From the NCBI GenBank assembly GCA_002337925.1, contig DDHB01000096.1:67380-90802 (forward strand): 23,423 bases of DNA, given 5' to 3'. Shown one piece after another: positions 15,493-22,443 of the stretch. The notes beneath the pieces are model-generated. The model searched no databases, was not told where the DNA came from, and saw only the letters and a program-made list of their open reading frames with translations. Each line of letters starts with the position of its first letter. The first letter of the stretch is position 1. Origin of the DNA: Sporomusaceae bacterium UBA1887 (GTDB lineage: Bacteria; Bacillota; Negativicutes; Sporomusales; DSM-15969). The position numbers and the translations under genes were made by a program.

Positions 15493-16677
15493 ATGATCAA
15501 ACATGATTTTGACGAACGGATTGACCGGACAGGGACGGAATGCAAGAAATGGGATACGTATGCAGCAGACGTACTGCCGCTATGGATTGCCGATACGGAT
15601 TTCAAATGCCCTCAGCCAATTATTGATGCCATGGTAAGAAGAGCGCAGCATGGGATTTATGGCTATCCCATTAATGATCAGAAGTTTGAGCGGTCGATTG
15701 TGAACTGGCAGAAAAAGCGTTTTGCCTGGGAGGTTGATCCTGACTGGGTAGAATATACCCCGGCAGTTGTCCCGGCGATTATCTATGCTATGCGGGCCTT
15801 TACCAATCCGGGTGACAATATTGTCATTCAGATGCCAGCGTACCATCCGTTTCATGAGATCATCCCCCATAACGGCAGGAACATCCTGGGCAACGAGCTT
15901 GTCTTACAGCCGGACGGCAGCTATGCTATTGATTTTGCTAATCTGGAGCAGCTGCTGAGTCAAAAGCGGACGACCATGTTTCTGTTGTGCAGCCCCCATA
16001 ATCCTGTCGGCAAATGCTTTACCAGAGAAGAGCTGACCCACATGTCCGAGCTGTGCCTGAAGCATCAGGTAATGGTGGTTTCCGATGAAATTCATTCAGA
16101 TATTGTGTATGGCGTCAATCGCCACATCCCGTTTGGCAGCCTATCACTGGAAGCGGCCGATAACTGCGTGGTTTGTGTAAATCCCAGCAAGACCTTCAAT
16201 ATTGCCGGTGTGCGGACAGGAGCGGCTATTATCCCGAACCGTCACAAGCATGACCGGTTCTATGCTGCTCTTGCGGACAACAAAGCCTATGGCAGAACGG
16301 TATTCGGCACCTTACCGATTGAAGTGGCCTACAACGAATGCGATTATTATGCTGATCAGCTGCTGGCCTATCTGGAAGCCAACCTGAGCTATCTCAAGGA
16401 ATTCGTTGCCGCACGGATTCCCCAGATTAAAGTCGGCGACGTGCAGGCGACTTATCTGATCTGGATGGATTGCCGGGCGTTACAAATGCCGCCCAAGGTA
16501 TTGCAGCAGTTTTTCCTGGAACAGGCCAAGGTGGCGATGAATGAAGGCTCTACCTTTGGGCCGGGAGGAGCGGGCTTTATGCGGATGAATATTGCCTGCC
16601 CCCGGTCCCTGCTGGCAGAAGCTTTGGAGCGGATTGCTAAGGCAGTCAGCAGTCTGGGCAATAACAAGTCTGAATAA
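15493..16677 (+). CDS. PatB/MalY-type PLP-dependent C-S beta-lyase (aminotransferase class I fold)
   Basis: A 394-aa fold-type I PLP enzyme. Family signs are KWDTY near the start, LPLWIADTDFKCP, YGYP, the SPHNPVGK segment at 167-174, SDEIHSD at 197-203 and the PLP lysine K233 in PSKTFNIAG. Length is normal for PatB/MalY. These enzymes split cystathionine and related thioethers to an oxo-acid, ammonia and a thiol, and some act as regulators or aminotransferases. ATG 15493 is favoured by GAGGTG 8 bases upstream; the longer frame to 15418 overlaps the previous gene without reason. It is the last gene of the aconitase-X/DcuC/DUF1847 operon. Its link to those genes is unclear: the operon may degrade a sulfur-containing or hydroxy-amino acid. 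No strong terminator follows. Confidence 0.88.
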   Translation: MIKHDFDERIDRTGTECKKWDTYAADVLPLWIADTDFKCPQPIIDAMVRRAQHGIYGYPINDQKFERSIVNWQKKRFAWEVDPDWVEYTPAVVPAIIYAMRAFTNPGDNIVIQMPAYHPFHEIIPHNGRNILGNELVLQPDGSYAIDFANLEQLLSQKRTTMFLLCSPHNPVGKCFTREELTHMSELCLKHQVMVVSDEIHSDIVYGVNRHIPFGSLSLEAADNCVVCVNPSKTFNIAGVRTGAAIIPNRHKHDRFYAALADNKAYGRTVFGTLPIEVAYNECDYYADQLLAYLEANLSYLKEFVAARIPQIKVGDVQATYLIWMDCRALQMPPKVLQQFFLEQAKVAMNEGSTFGPGGAGFMRMNIACPRSLLAEALERIAKAVSSLGNNKSE

Positions 16678-16704
16678 AGTTGCTGGATTTCCAGGTTCTG
16701 TTTA

Positions 16705-16733
16705 TTGAATATAAAAACTAGGAATGCTATAAT
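16705..16733 (+). promoter_or_regulatory. Sigma-A promoter of the ABC-F leader
   Basis: TTGAAT (16705-16710), a 17-base spacer and a perfect TATAAT (16728-16733). Transcription would start near 16740, giving a leader of about 240 bases before the ABC-F start codon. Confidence 0.75.
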
Positions 16734-16763
16734 AATGGCAAATAGACGATTGGAGTTGAAAAG

Positions 16764-16784
16764 ATGATTATTCTTTCTTGCTAA
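16764..16784 (+). CDS. Six-codon leader peptide (MIILSC) of the ABC-F attenuator
   Basis: ATG-ATT-ATT-CTT-TCT-TGC-TAA, preceded by TTGGAG at a workable distance (GGAG at 16752-16755). Its codons contain CTTTCTTGC (16773-16781), which is complementary to GCAAGAAAG (16841-16849). A ribosome stalled here would keep that segment from pairing. Short leader ORFs of this kind control several ABC-F and erm-type resistance genes through drug-induced stalling. That it is translated is inferred. Confidence 0.55.
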   Translation: MIILSC

Positions 16785-16958
16785 TTTCTGAGCATAATAG
16801 ATTAGAGCGGTCAAACCCCCTCTTGCTTTATTATGCCTGTGCAAGAAAGACACATTCTTTTCACTCACGGAATATATCCTTGTCATGCCTTAGGTTTGGG
16901 CTTGGCTTTGCTGTATTTATGAGCTGCAAGAATTGCTTTCTTGCAGCTCATATTTTTT
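16773..16958 (+). promoter_or_regulatory. Transcription-attenuation leader with mutually exclusive stems
   Basis: Default fold: outer stem CTTTCTTGC (16773-16781) with GCAAGAAAG (16841-16849) enclosing an inner stem GCATAATA (16792-16799) with TATTATGC (16829-16836). This leaves the terminator at 16919-16958 free to form. Alternative fold: the same GCAAGAAAG pairs with a second copy of CTTTCTTGC at 16936-16944, inside the loop and right arm of the terminator, and so acts as antiterminator. Stalling on the leader ORF covers the first copy and favours read-through. All pairings were read directly from the sequence; the switching is inferred. Confidence 0.65.
16919..16958 (+). terminator. Attenuator terminator before the ABC-F gene
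   Basis: A perfect 12-bp stem (ATGAGCTGCAAG at 16919-16930, CTTGCAGCTCAT at 16940-16951), a 9-base loop and a TTTTTT run, ending only about 5 bases before the ribosome site of the ABC-F gene. A full terminator lying between a gene's own promoter and its start is the mark of attenuation. Confidence 0.82.
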
Positions 16959-16977
16959 ATACAGGAGGGCTACTATC

Positions 16978-18456
16978 ATGTCTTTGATTAACGTTACCAA
17001 TCTAACTTTTGGCTATGACGGCAGTTATGATAACATCTTTGAAAACGTGAGTTTTCAAATCGATACCGATTGGAAGCTGGGCTTCACCGGCAGAAACGGC
17101 AGAGGAAAAACAACGTTTCTTAATTTGCTGCTAGGCAAATACGAATACAGAGGTACTATTGCCGCGAAAACCAACTTCGAGTATTTCCCTTTCGCAGTAA
17201 CCGGGCCAGTGAACCATACGATTGATGTCATTGAAAGCATTTACCCCGATTATGAGCTGTGGCAGGTGATGCGCGAGCTGTCGCTGCTGCAGGTAGACGA
17301 GGATGTGCTGTACCGTCCCTTTGCTACGCTGTCCAACGGCGAGCAGACCAAGGTGCTGTTGGCAGCCTTGTTCCTGAAAGAGAATAGCTTCCTCTTAATT
17401 GATGAGCCGACGAATCACCTCGATATGGAAGCCAGAAAAGTGGTCAGTGATTATCTGAAAAGCAAGCGCGGCTTTATTCTCGTCTCTCATGACCGGGCGT
17501 TTTTGGATAACTGCATTGATCACGTTCTCTCGATTAATAAAACTAATATTGAGATTCAAAAAGGAACCTTTTCCTCCTGGTGGGCCAACAAGCAAATGCA
17601 GGATCACTTCGAACTGGCGGAAAATGAGAAGCTCCATAAAGACATTGCCCGCTTGCAAGCGGCAGCCAAACGTACCTCTGCCTGGTCTGAGCAAGTAGAG
17701 AAGACGAAGTTCGGCACACGGGATTCGGGCTTACGGCCTGACCGGGGATATATCGGTCACAAAGCGGCGAAGATGATGCAGCGTTCCAAGTCCATCGAGA
17801 CACGGCAGCAGACGGCGATTGAGGAGAAATCGAAGCTGCTCAAGAATATTGAGAGTGCCGATAAGCTGAAAATCGTGCAGACCGATTTCTACACGGATCG
17901 GCTGGTGGAGCTGCAGCAGGTTGCGATTTTCTATGGAGAGAAGCAGGCTTGTAAGGACGTCAGCTTCACCATCGAGCAGGGCGACCGGGTGGCGTTATAC
18001 GGCAAAAACGGGTCAGGCAAATCGAGCTTACTCAAGCTGTTGACAGGTGAGGCTTTGTCCTATACCGGCACACTGAAGAAGGCCAGCCAGCTGGCCATCT
18101 CTTATGTGCCGCAGAATACGGCTCATCTGAAAGGCAATTTAAGTGACTATGCCCGGGAGCATGGCATTGATGAGAGTATCTTTAAGGCCAACCTGCGCAA
18201 GCTGGATTTTTCGCGGTTGCAATTCGAAAAGGATATGGCTGATTTCAGCGCCGGACAGAAGAAGAAGGTGCTCATTGCGCGCAGCTTGTGTGAAAGAGCT
18301 CATTTGCATGTGTGGGATGAACCGCTCAATTATATTGATGTCATCTCCCGGATGCAAATCGAAGAGCTGCTGCTCGAATATGGCCCTACTATTTTATTTG
18401 TTGAGCATGACAGTGAATTCTGCGACAATATTGCAACCCAGATCATAGAGCTTTGA
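16978..18456 (+). CDS. ABC-F ribosomal protection protein, Lsa/Vga-like
   Basis: A 492-aa protein with two ABC ATPase domains and no membrane segments. First domain: Walker A GRNGRGKTT, signature LSNGEQ, Walker B FLLIDEPTNHLD. Second domain: Walker A GKNGSGKSS, signature FSAGQ, Walker B WDEPLNYID. Both Walker B glutamates are present. The linker of about 80 residues between them is charged, as in antibiotic-resistance ABC-F proteins that enter the ribosomal E site and dislodge lincosamides, streptogramins A or pleuromutilins. N-terminal wording (DWKLGFTGRNGRGKTTFLNL) is closest in style to the Lsa/CplR group. ATG 16978 has AGGAGGG 8 bases upstream; the longer frame would run into the attenuator. 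The leader strongly supports an inducible resistance role rather than a housekeeping one. Drug spectrum cannot be read from sequence. Confidence 0.88.
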   Translation: MSLINVTNLTFGYDGSYDNIFENVSFQIDTDWKLGFTGRNGRGKTTFLNLLLGKYEYRGTIAAKTNFEYFPFAVTGPVNHTIDVIESIYPDYELWQVMRELSLLQVDEDVLYRPFATLSNGEQTKVLLAALFLKENSFLLIDEPTNHLDMEARKVVSDYLKSKRGFILVSHDRAFLDNCIDHVLSINKTNIEIQKGTFSSWWANKQMQDHFELAENEKLHKDIARLQAAAKRTSAWSEQVEKTKFGTRDSGLRPDRGYIGHKAAKMMQRSKSIETRQQTAIEEKSKLLKNIESADKLKIVQTDFYTDRLVELQQVAIFYGEKQACKDVSFTIEQGDRVALYGKNGSGKSSLLKLLTGEALSYTGTLKKASQLAISYVPQNTAHLKGNLSDYAREHGIDESIFKANLRKLDFSRLQFEKDMADFSAGQKKKVLIARSLCERAHLHVWDEPLNYIDVISRMQIEELLLEYGPTILFVEHDSEFCDNIATQIIEL

Positions 18457-18467
18457 GTGAGAGTACA

Positions 18468-18516
18468 AGAGCAAGAGGCATTGTTAGCTCATAACATTGC
18501 CTCTTGCTCTTCTTGG
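18468..18516 (+). terminator. Probable terminator after the ABC-F gene
   Basis: A 19-bp inverted repeat with one mismatch (AGAGCAAGAGGCATTGTTA at 18468-18486, right arm at 18492-18510) and a 5-base loop. The following tract is only moderately T-rich (TCTTGG), so termination may be partial. Confidence 0.65.
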
Positions 18517-18590
18517 TTATCCAGGTTTGCGGGTTGCAGCCGCAGCTAATAAGGATAAGTTTGAATTTTTGAAAAAATACAGGATCTTTC

Positions 18591-18620
18591 TTGGATAATA
18601 TAATTTATCTGTGTTATTAT
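18591..18620 (+). promoter_or_regulatory. Probable sigma-A promoter of the enhancer-binding protein gene
   Basis: TTGGAT (18591-18596), an 18-base spacer and TATTAT (18615-18620), about 120 bases before the preferred start codon. No sigma-54 motif is seen here, so the regulator itself appears to be made constitutively. Confidence 0.5.
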
Positions 18621-18740
18621 GATGACGAGCTAATCATTTGGGCATGAAACTTGCTTGTGTAGAGAGTAGATAAGGAGAGTCACCGTGTATATGTGAAAGC
18701 ATGGAGCAAAGCTCATTGGGGGGTAAGAGGAATGGTCACA

Positions 18741-20105
18741 ATGGATTCACGGCTGGAGATAATGAAGGAATTCTTGGACCAGGTGCATGGATTGGTAGTT
18801 GTTGATCGTGAGTCCAATATCGTCTACATTGAAGCAAACTATGCAAAAGAACTGGGGTATGATGCGAAAGAACTGATCGGAATACCGGTGAAGCAGGTCA
18901 TTCCTAACAGTAAGCTGCCTGTTGTGCTAGAGTCGGGCAAGGCCATGTGGGGTGATGTATTTTGTTACGCAGGCCATACGAGTATCTGTAATCGCTGGCC
19001 GCTAATGAAAGACGGTAAAATTATCGGGGCCGTGTCTTATAGTGTATTTGACCGGCTGAAAGAATCGGAAAAACTGTTTGAGTCTTTGCAGGACCTACGC
19101 GGGCAAGTAGACTATTATAAAGACAAGCTTAAGAAATACTCTGGAGCACGGTATACGTTAGCGGATATTGCAGGTACAAGCGCCGGAGTCGTTGAGCTGC
19201 GCAAAGCAGTATTACGTGCCGGGTGCACTGATTCTACCGTACTTATCCAGGGAGAGACCGGAACAGGCAAGGAATTGGTTGCCCATTCCCTGCACCAGGA
19301 AAGCCTGCGGACTCATTATCCTTTTATTAAACTCAATTGTGCGGCAATGCCGTACGATCTTATTGAATCTGAATTATTCGGGTATGAGGAAGGCGCTTTT
19401 ACGGGAGCACGGAAGACGGGGAAAAAGGGTAAGTTTGAGCTGGCTAACAAAGGGACGCTTTTTCTGGATGAAGTAAGTCAACTCACCTTACCTGCCCAGG
19501 CAAAACTGCTGCGTGCGCTGCAGGAAAAGGAAATAGAACGTATCGGCGGTACGGCACCGGTCTCTGTTAATGTCAGGATTGTGGCAGCCTCAAACGATGA
19601 TCTGGAGGCAATGGTAAAGCAGGGCTCTTTCCGGTCCGATTTATTTTATCGTCTAAATGTGGTTCCGATAAAGGTACCGCCCTTAAGGGAAAGAATGTCC
19701 GACATTCCGGTGCTTGTGAAGAGGTTTGTCGAAAAATACAGGGAACAGGCAGGTTTGGGACCAGTCGAGGTCTCTCCAGAAGCCTTGTCTTTACTGCAAG
19801 GATATGGGTGGCCGGGCAATATTCGCGAACTGGAAAATGCCGTGGAACGAGCGGTTGGTCTTTGTGTAACCGGACTGCTTGATTTATCGCATTTCGAGTG
19901 GTTAATGCCCAAAATTCAAAAACCAGTTAGAATCACAAACACACAAGACCTGATTAAAGAAGCTAAAGCTGCGGCAGAAAGAAATGTTATTTTAACCATC
20001 CTCCATGAAACCGGGGGAAACATAACAAAAACCGCTGAAATGCTCCAGATGGATCGTTCGTTATTGTATCAGAAGATGCGCCGCCTGGGCATCAAGTACC
20101 GGTAA
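18741..20105 (+). CDS. Sigma-54-dependent transcriptional activator (PAS-AAA+-Fis HTH)
   Basis: A 454-aa bacterial enhancer-binding protein. Residues about 5-110 form a PAS sensory domain (VVDRESNIVYIEANYAKELG and onward), followed by a short coiled linker. The AAA+ domain has Walker A GETGTGKE at 171-178, the sigma-54 contact loop GAFTGA at 218-223 and Walker B LFLDE at 240-244, with LFYRLNVVPI and PLRER downstream. The C-terminus is a Fis-type HTH (GGNITKTAEMLQMDRSLLYQ and onward). All activation motifs are intact. The ATG at 18741 is favoured because AGAGGA lies 9 bases upstream; GTG 18693 and ATG 18732 are in-frame alternatives. Two near-consensus -24/-12 promoters lie immediately downstream, making those genes the obvious targets. 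The PAS domain probably senses the substrate or its CoA derivative. Confidence 0.9.
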   Translation: MDSRLEIMKEFLDQVHGLVVVDRESNIVYIEANYAKELGYDAKELIGIPVKQVIPNSKLPVVLESGKAMWGDVFCYAGHTSICNRWPLMKDGKIIGAVSYSVFDRLKESEKLFESLQDLRGQVDYYKDKLKKYSGARYTLADIAGTSAGVVELRKAVLRAGCTDSTVLIQGETGTGKELVAHSLHQESLRTHYPFIKLNCAAMPYDLIESELFGYEEGAFTGARKTGKKGKFELANKGTLFLDEVSQLTLPAQAKLLRALQEKEIERIGGTAPVSVNVRIVAASNDDLEAMVKQGSFRSDLFYRLNVVPIKVPPLRERMSDIPVLVKRFVEKYREQAGLGPVEVSPEALSLLQGYGWPGNIRELENAVERAVGLCVTGLLDLSHFEWLMPKIQKPVRITNTQDLIKEAKAAAERNVILTILHETGGNITKTAEMLQMDRSLLYQKMRRLGIKYR

Positions 20106-20113
20106 CAATCGCG

Positions 20114-20159
20114 AAATAAGCCCTTGCTTCGTCGGCAGACGGTAGCAAGGGCTTATTTT
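20114..20159 (+). terminator. Terminator after the enhancer-binding protein gene
   Basis: A perfect 14-bp stem (AAATAAGCCCTTGC at 20114-20127, right arm at 20145-20158), a 17-base loop and TTTT at the end of the right arm. The sigma-54 promoter of the next gene starts right after it, so the two units are separately transcribed. Confidence 0.8.
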
Positions 20160-20160
20160 G

Positions 20161-20178
20161 TTGGCATAATTATTGCTT
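20161..20178 (+). promoter_or_regulatory. Sigma-54 (-24/-12) promoter of the signalling-protein gene
   Basis: TTGGCAT then TTGCTT with the GG (20163-20164) and GC (20175-20176) doublets exactly 12 bases apart, as RpoN requires. The predicted transcript starts near 20188. The motif is nearly the same as that at 21290 and likeness continues downstream. Confidence 0.85.
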
Positions 20179-20224
20179 ATATCAATGGTGCAGCCAATTG
20201 AAAGAATGTTAAGGAGGATAAAAA

Positions 20225-21055
20225 ATGCATACAGATGATACGCTACAATGTTTTGCGAAGGTATTGCCGTTCTTAAATGAACTATACAGTAGTGATGTGG
20301 CAGTAACTGTAGCTGATTTGGAAAAAGTAATATTGTATAAGTCAGGCGAAAAGCTTGAGCTCAAAGGTAAGATCGGTGTGCCGCTGGTAGAGGGGACCGC
20401 TGTTTACAGGGCAGTACATGAAGGCCGCAGGATCGTTGTTAAGGTTGATAAGGCCTTGTATGGTGTGGCGTATATCGCCACCGCTATTCCACTTTATAAT
20501 GACAGCCATGAAATAATCGGTGCGGCCTGTGTTCTGGAGTCGACTGACCGGCAGGATGAGTTAAAGGATATGGCGGCTAAGCTTACAGACAGTATTTCTA
20601 TTCTGGCAAGTACAACGGAAGAAATATCGGCGCAAACGCAGGAAATATCGGCCGTTAGTAAGACGGTGGCTAAATTGGTGCAGGAATCCGAAGTACGGAT
20701 GGGTGAAACCAATCAGATCATCGATCTGAATAAGGAAGTTGCTACTCAGACGAATTTATTAGGCCTGAATGCTGCGATTGAAGCTGCCCGGGTTGGAGAA
20801 CAGGGACGTGGTTTCACGGTGGTTGCAGATGAGATTCGTAAAATGGCGGCTAATAGTGCTGAATCAATAAAGCGGATTAGTGCAATCATTTCTAATATCC
20901 AGGGAGACAGTAGAAATACTCGTGCCCGAATATTGCAAATCGATGATGTTATTTCTCAGGTTGCAGAAGCGGTCACTAGTGTGGCAGGCACGGTACAAGA
21001 TATTAATGTGATGGCCCGGCGGATTGATCAAATGGCCGAGGAATTAGTGAAGTAA
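20225..21055 (+). CDS. Soluble methyl-accepting chemotaxis-type signalling protein
   Basis: A 276-aa protein. The first 110 residues form a small alpha/beta sensory domain (LEKVILYKSGEKLELKGKIG through IGAACVLES) with no membrane helix, so it is cytosolic. The C-terminal half is a short chemoreceptor signalling helix pair: the hairpin tip region NLLGLNAAIEAARVGEQGRG followed by FTVVADEIRKMAANS at 177-211 is well conserved. The helices are shorter than in membrane receptors. AAGGAGG lies before the ATG. It stands alone between two terminators and is preceded by a strong sigma-54 promoter, so it should be made with the catabolic operon downstream. Likely role: sensing of the same nutrient or its metabolite, feeding into CheA or another partner. 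Ligand is unknown. Confidence 0.88.
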   Translation: MHTDDTLQCFAKVLPFLNELYSSDVAVTVADLEKVILYKSGEKLELKGKIGVPLVEGTAVYRAVHEGRRIVVKVDKALYGVAYIATAIPLYNDSHEIIGAACVLESTDRQDELKDMAAKLTDSISILASTTEEISAQTQEISAVSKTVAKLVQESEVRMGETNQIIDLNKEVATQTNLLGLNAAIEAARVGEQGRGFTVVADEIRKMAANSAESIKRISAIISNIQGDSRNTRARILQIDDVISQVAEAVTSVAGTVQDINVMARRIDQMAEELVK

Positions 21056-21064
21056 ATAGATAGG

Positions 21065-21097
21065 AAAGGCACTTTCATATTGTGAAAGTGCCTTTTT
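21065..21097 (+). terminator. Terminator after the signalling-protein gene
   Basis: A perfect 13-bp stem (AAAGGCACTTTCA at 21065-21077, TGAAAGTGCCTTT at 21083-21095), a TATTG loop and a run of five T. It separates this gene from the sigma-54 operon starting near 21317. Confidence 0.88.
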
Positions 21098-21136
21098 ACT
21101 TATGGCGGCTAATGCCCATAAGTGGGGTGAGTGTAT

Positions 21137-21174
21137 AAACAGACAGTGTGATTATAGCATCACACTGTCTGTTT
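21137..21174. repeat. Perfect 16-bp inverted repeat, candidate activator site
   Basis: AAACAGACAGTGTGAT (21137-21152) and its exact complement (21159-21174) with a 6-base spacer, in the 308-base gap after the signalling gene. It lies about 120-155 bases upstream of the -24 box at 21292, the usual distance for an enhancer-binding protein site. It lacks a T run, and a proper terminator already stands at 21065. A related single arm (GATCACACT) recurs at 21242-21250. Nothing else gene-like is seen in this gap apart from a short GGTGC-TG-GCACC dyad at 21200-21211 and the promoter. Confidence 0.5.
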
Positions 21175-21289
21175 GTGTTGGATGAGCAAAGCGCTGCGCG
21201 GTGCTGGCACCCATAAATATCACAAGAAGATGTGAGTGAATGATCACACTATGGATGGCCGCAAGCCTGATTATTTAGTGAATTCAGAT

Positions 21290-21307
21290 TTGGCACAATA
21301 ATTGCTT
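21290..21307 (+). promoter_or_regulatory. Sigma-54 (-24/-12) promoter of the catabolic operon
   Basis: TTGGCAC then ATTGCTT, with GG at 21292-21293 and GC at 21304-21305, exactly 12 bases apart; very close to the RpoN consensus TGGCAC-N5-TTGC. Predicted transcript start is near 21317. Confidence 0.9.
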
Positions 21308-21390
21308 ATATAGAGGTTGCAACTGATTGAACAAGTTGAATTCAGGAAAGAGAGGAGCTTTTTATGCAAAAAAATTTGGAGGTGGCTTCA

Positions 21391-22263
21391 ATGCGTACGG
21401 CTATCTTAGGGGCAGGCGCACTTGGTATTATCATCGGTGCTTTAATTGCAAAAAATGGTTATCCGGTTGATTTGGTTGACAGTTACAAAGAAAATGTGGA
21501 TGCCCTTAATGCTAACGGGGCCACGGTTACTGGTTTTTTAGAGCTGAACGTGCCTGTGCGGGCTTTGACGCCCGACCAACTGGAAGGCTGTTACGATCTT
21601 GTCTTGTTGTTAACAAAGCAAACGAATAACGAGACAGCATTAACCCAATTCCTACCCCATCTGCATAAAGACAGCATTGTCTGCACGCTGCAAAACGGGA
21701 TTCCGGAAGAGTCAGTTGCGGCCTATGTCGGCAAAGGCAGAACGATAGGCGGGGCGGTGATGTTTGGTGCGACTTGGGAAAAGCCAGGCGTTTCCAGGTT
21801 GGCATCGCCTTATGAAAACACGCGCAAATTCGCATTCACAATCGGTGAAATAGACGGGGTATTGCGACCGCGTATGCAGCAAGTACAAGAGATTCTCGAA
21901 ACGGTGGGCAAAGCAGAAGTTATACCAAATTTAATGGAGGTCCGTTGGACAAAACTGCTGATGAATGCAACCTTCAGCGGCTTGTCTGCGGCGCTCAACT
22001 GTACCTTCGGTGATGTTTTGGCTAGTCCTAAGGCCATAGAATGCGTTGTCCATATTGCCGACGAGACAGTGAAAGCCTGTCATGCCCAAGGATATCGCAT
22101 GGTGGAAGTATTAGGCGAAAGCTTCGAGCAATTCGAGTTAAAATCAGATGCCGAAATTCCTCAAAAGATTGAGCTCTTCCGGCGCTTATGGGATAACCAG
22201 GGAGCGCAGAAAGGGAGCATGCTGCAGGACTTGGAAAAAGGCAGAAAAACCGAAATTGATTGA
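21391..22263 (+). CDS. Ketopantoate reductase (PanE/ApbA)-family protein, cut short by in-frame UGA
   Basis: A 290-aa NAD(P)-dependent reductase of the 2-dehydropantoate 2-reductase family. The Rossmann motif GAGALG comes right after the start (MRTAILGAGALG), TKQTNN and LQNGIPEE follow in the N-domain, and the VRWTKLLMNATFSGL block carries the family's lysine and asparagine. ATG 21391 has GGAGGTGG just upstream; ATG 21364, also with its own GAGGAG site, would add nine residues. The frame stops at TGA inside the usually conserved TEID-x-ING motif (here KTEID-stop-INGVV) and family-like sequence continues in the same frame to 22407. In a catabolic sigma-54 operon it more likely reduces or oxidises a pathway keto-acid than makes pantoate. 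Whether the short form is active is unknown. Confidence 0.8.
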   Translation: MRTAILGAGALGIIIGALIAKNGYPVDLVDSYKENVDALNANGATVTGFLELNVPVRALTPDQLEGCYDLVLLLTKQTNNETALTQFLPHLHKDSIVCTLQNGIPEESVAAYVGKGRTIGGAVMFGATWEKPGVSRLASPYENTRKFAFTIGEIDGVLRPRMQQVQEILETVGKAEVIPNLMEVRWTKLLMNATFSGLSAALNCTFGDVLASPKAIECVVHIADETVKACHAQGYRMVEVLGESFEQFELKSDAEIPQKIELFRRLWDNQGAQKGSMLQDLEKGRKTEID

Positions 22264-22407
22264 ATTAACGGCGTTGTTTGCAAAAAGGGACGCGAAGCGG
22301 GTATTTCCACACCCTACAATGACAAGGTCGTAGAATTAATTAAAGAAGAGGAGAAAAGCGGAAGACTCCATGATTTTAGCTATCTATCGAGATTCGCTGC
22401 TATCTAG
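22264..22407 (+). pseudogene. In-frame continuation of the reductase gene beyond the UGA
   Basis: Directly after TGA 22261-22263 the same frame stays open for 47 codons and reads as the missing C-terminus of the PanE family: INGVVCKKGREAG followed by ISTPYNDKVVELIKEEE and a tail ending in TAG at 22405-22407. INGxVxxxGxxxGxxTPxNxxVxxLIK is the expected family end. So the full gene would be 21391-22407. The break is a single codon: a nonsense mutation, a base error in the sequence, or (less likely) recoding. Confidence 0.75.
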
Positions 22408-22443
22408 CTTACATCACAAACAAGGAATAAGGAGAAGCACTGT

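Noticed and set aside
16778..16987. 69-codon frame across the ABC-F leader
   Set aside because: It covers the attenuator hairpins, overlaps the ABC-F start in another frame and has no ribosome site.
22264..22310. SECIS-like hairpin after the UGA (GCGT/ACGC pairing)
   Set aside because: The stem is only about four base pairs with a large loop and no clear apical GGU/GGA-type element, so selenocysteine insertion is not supported.
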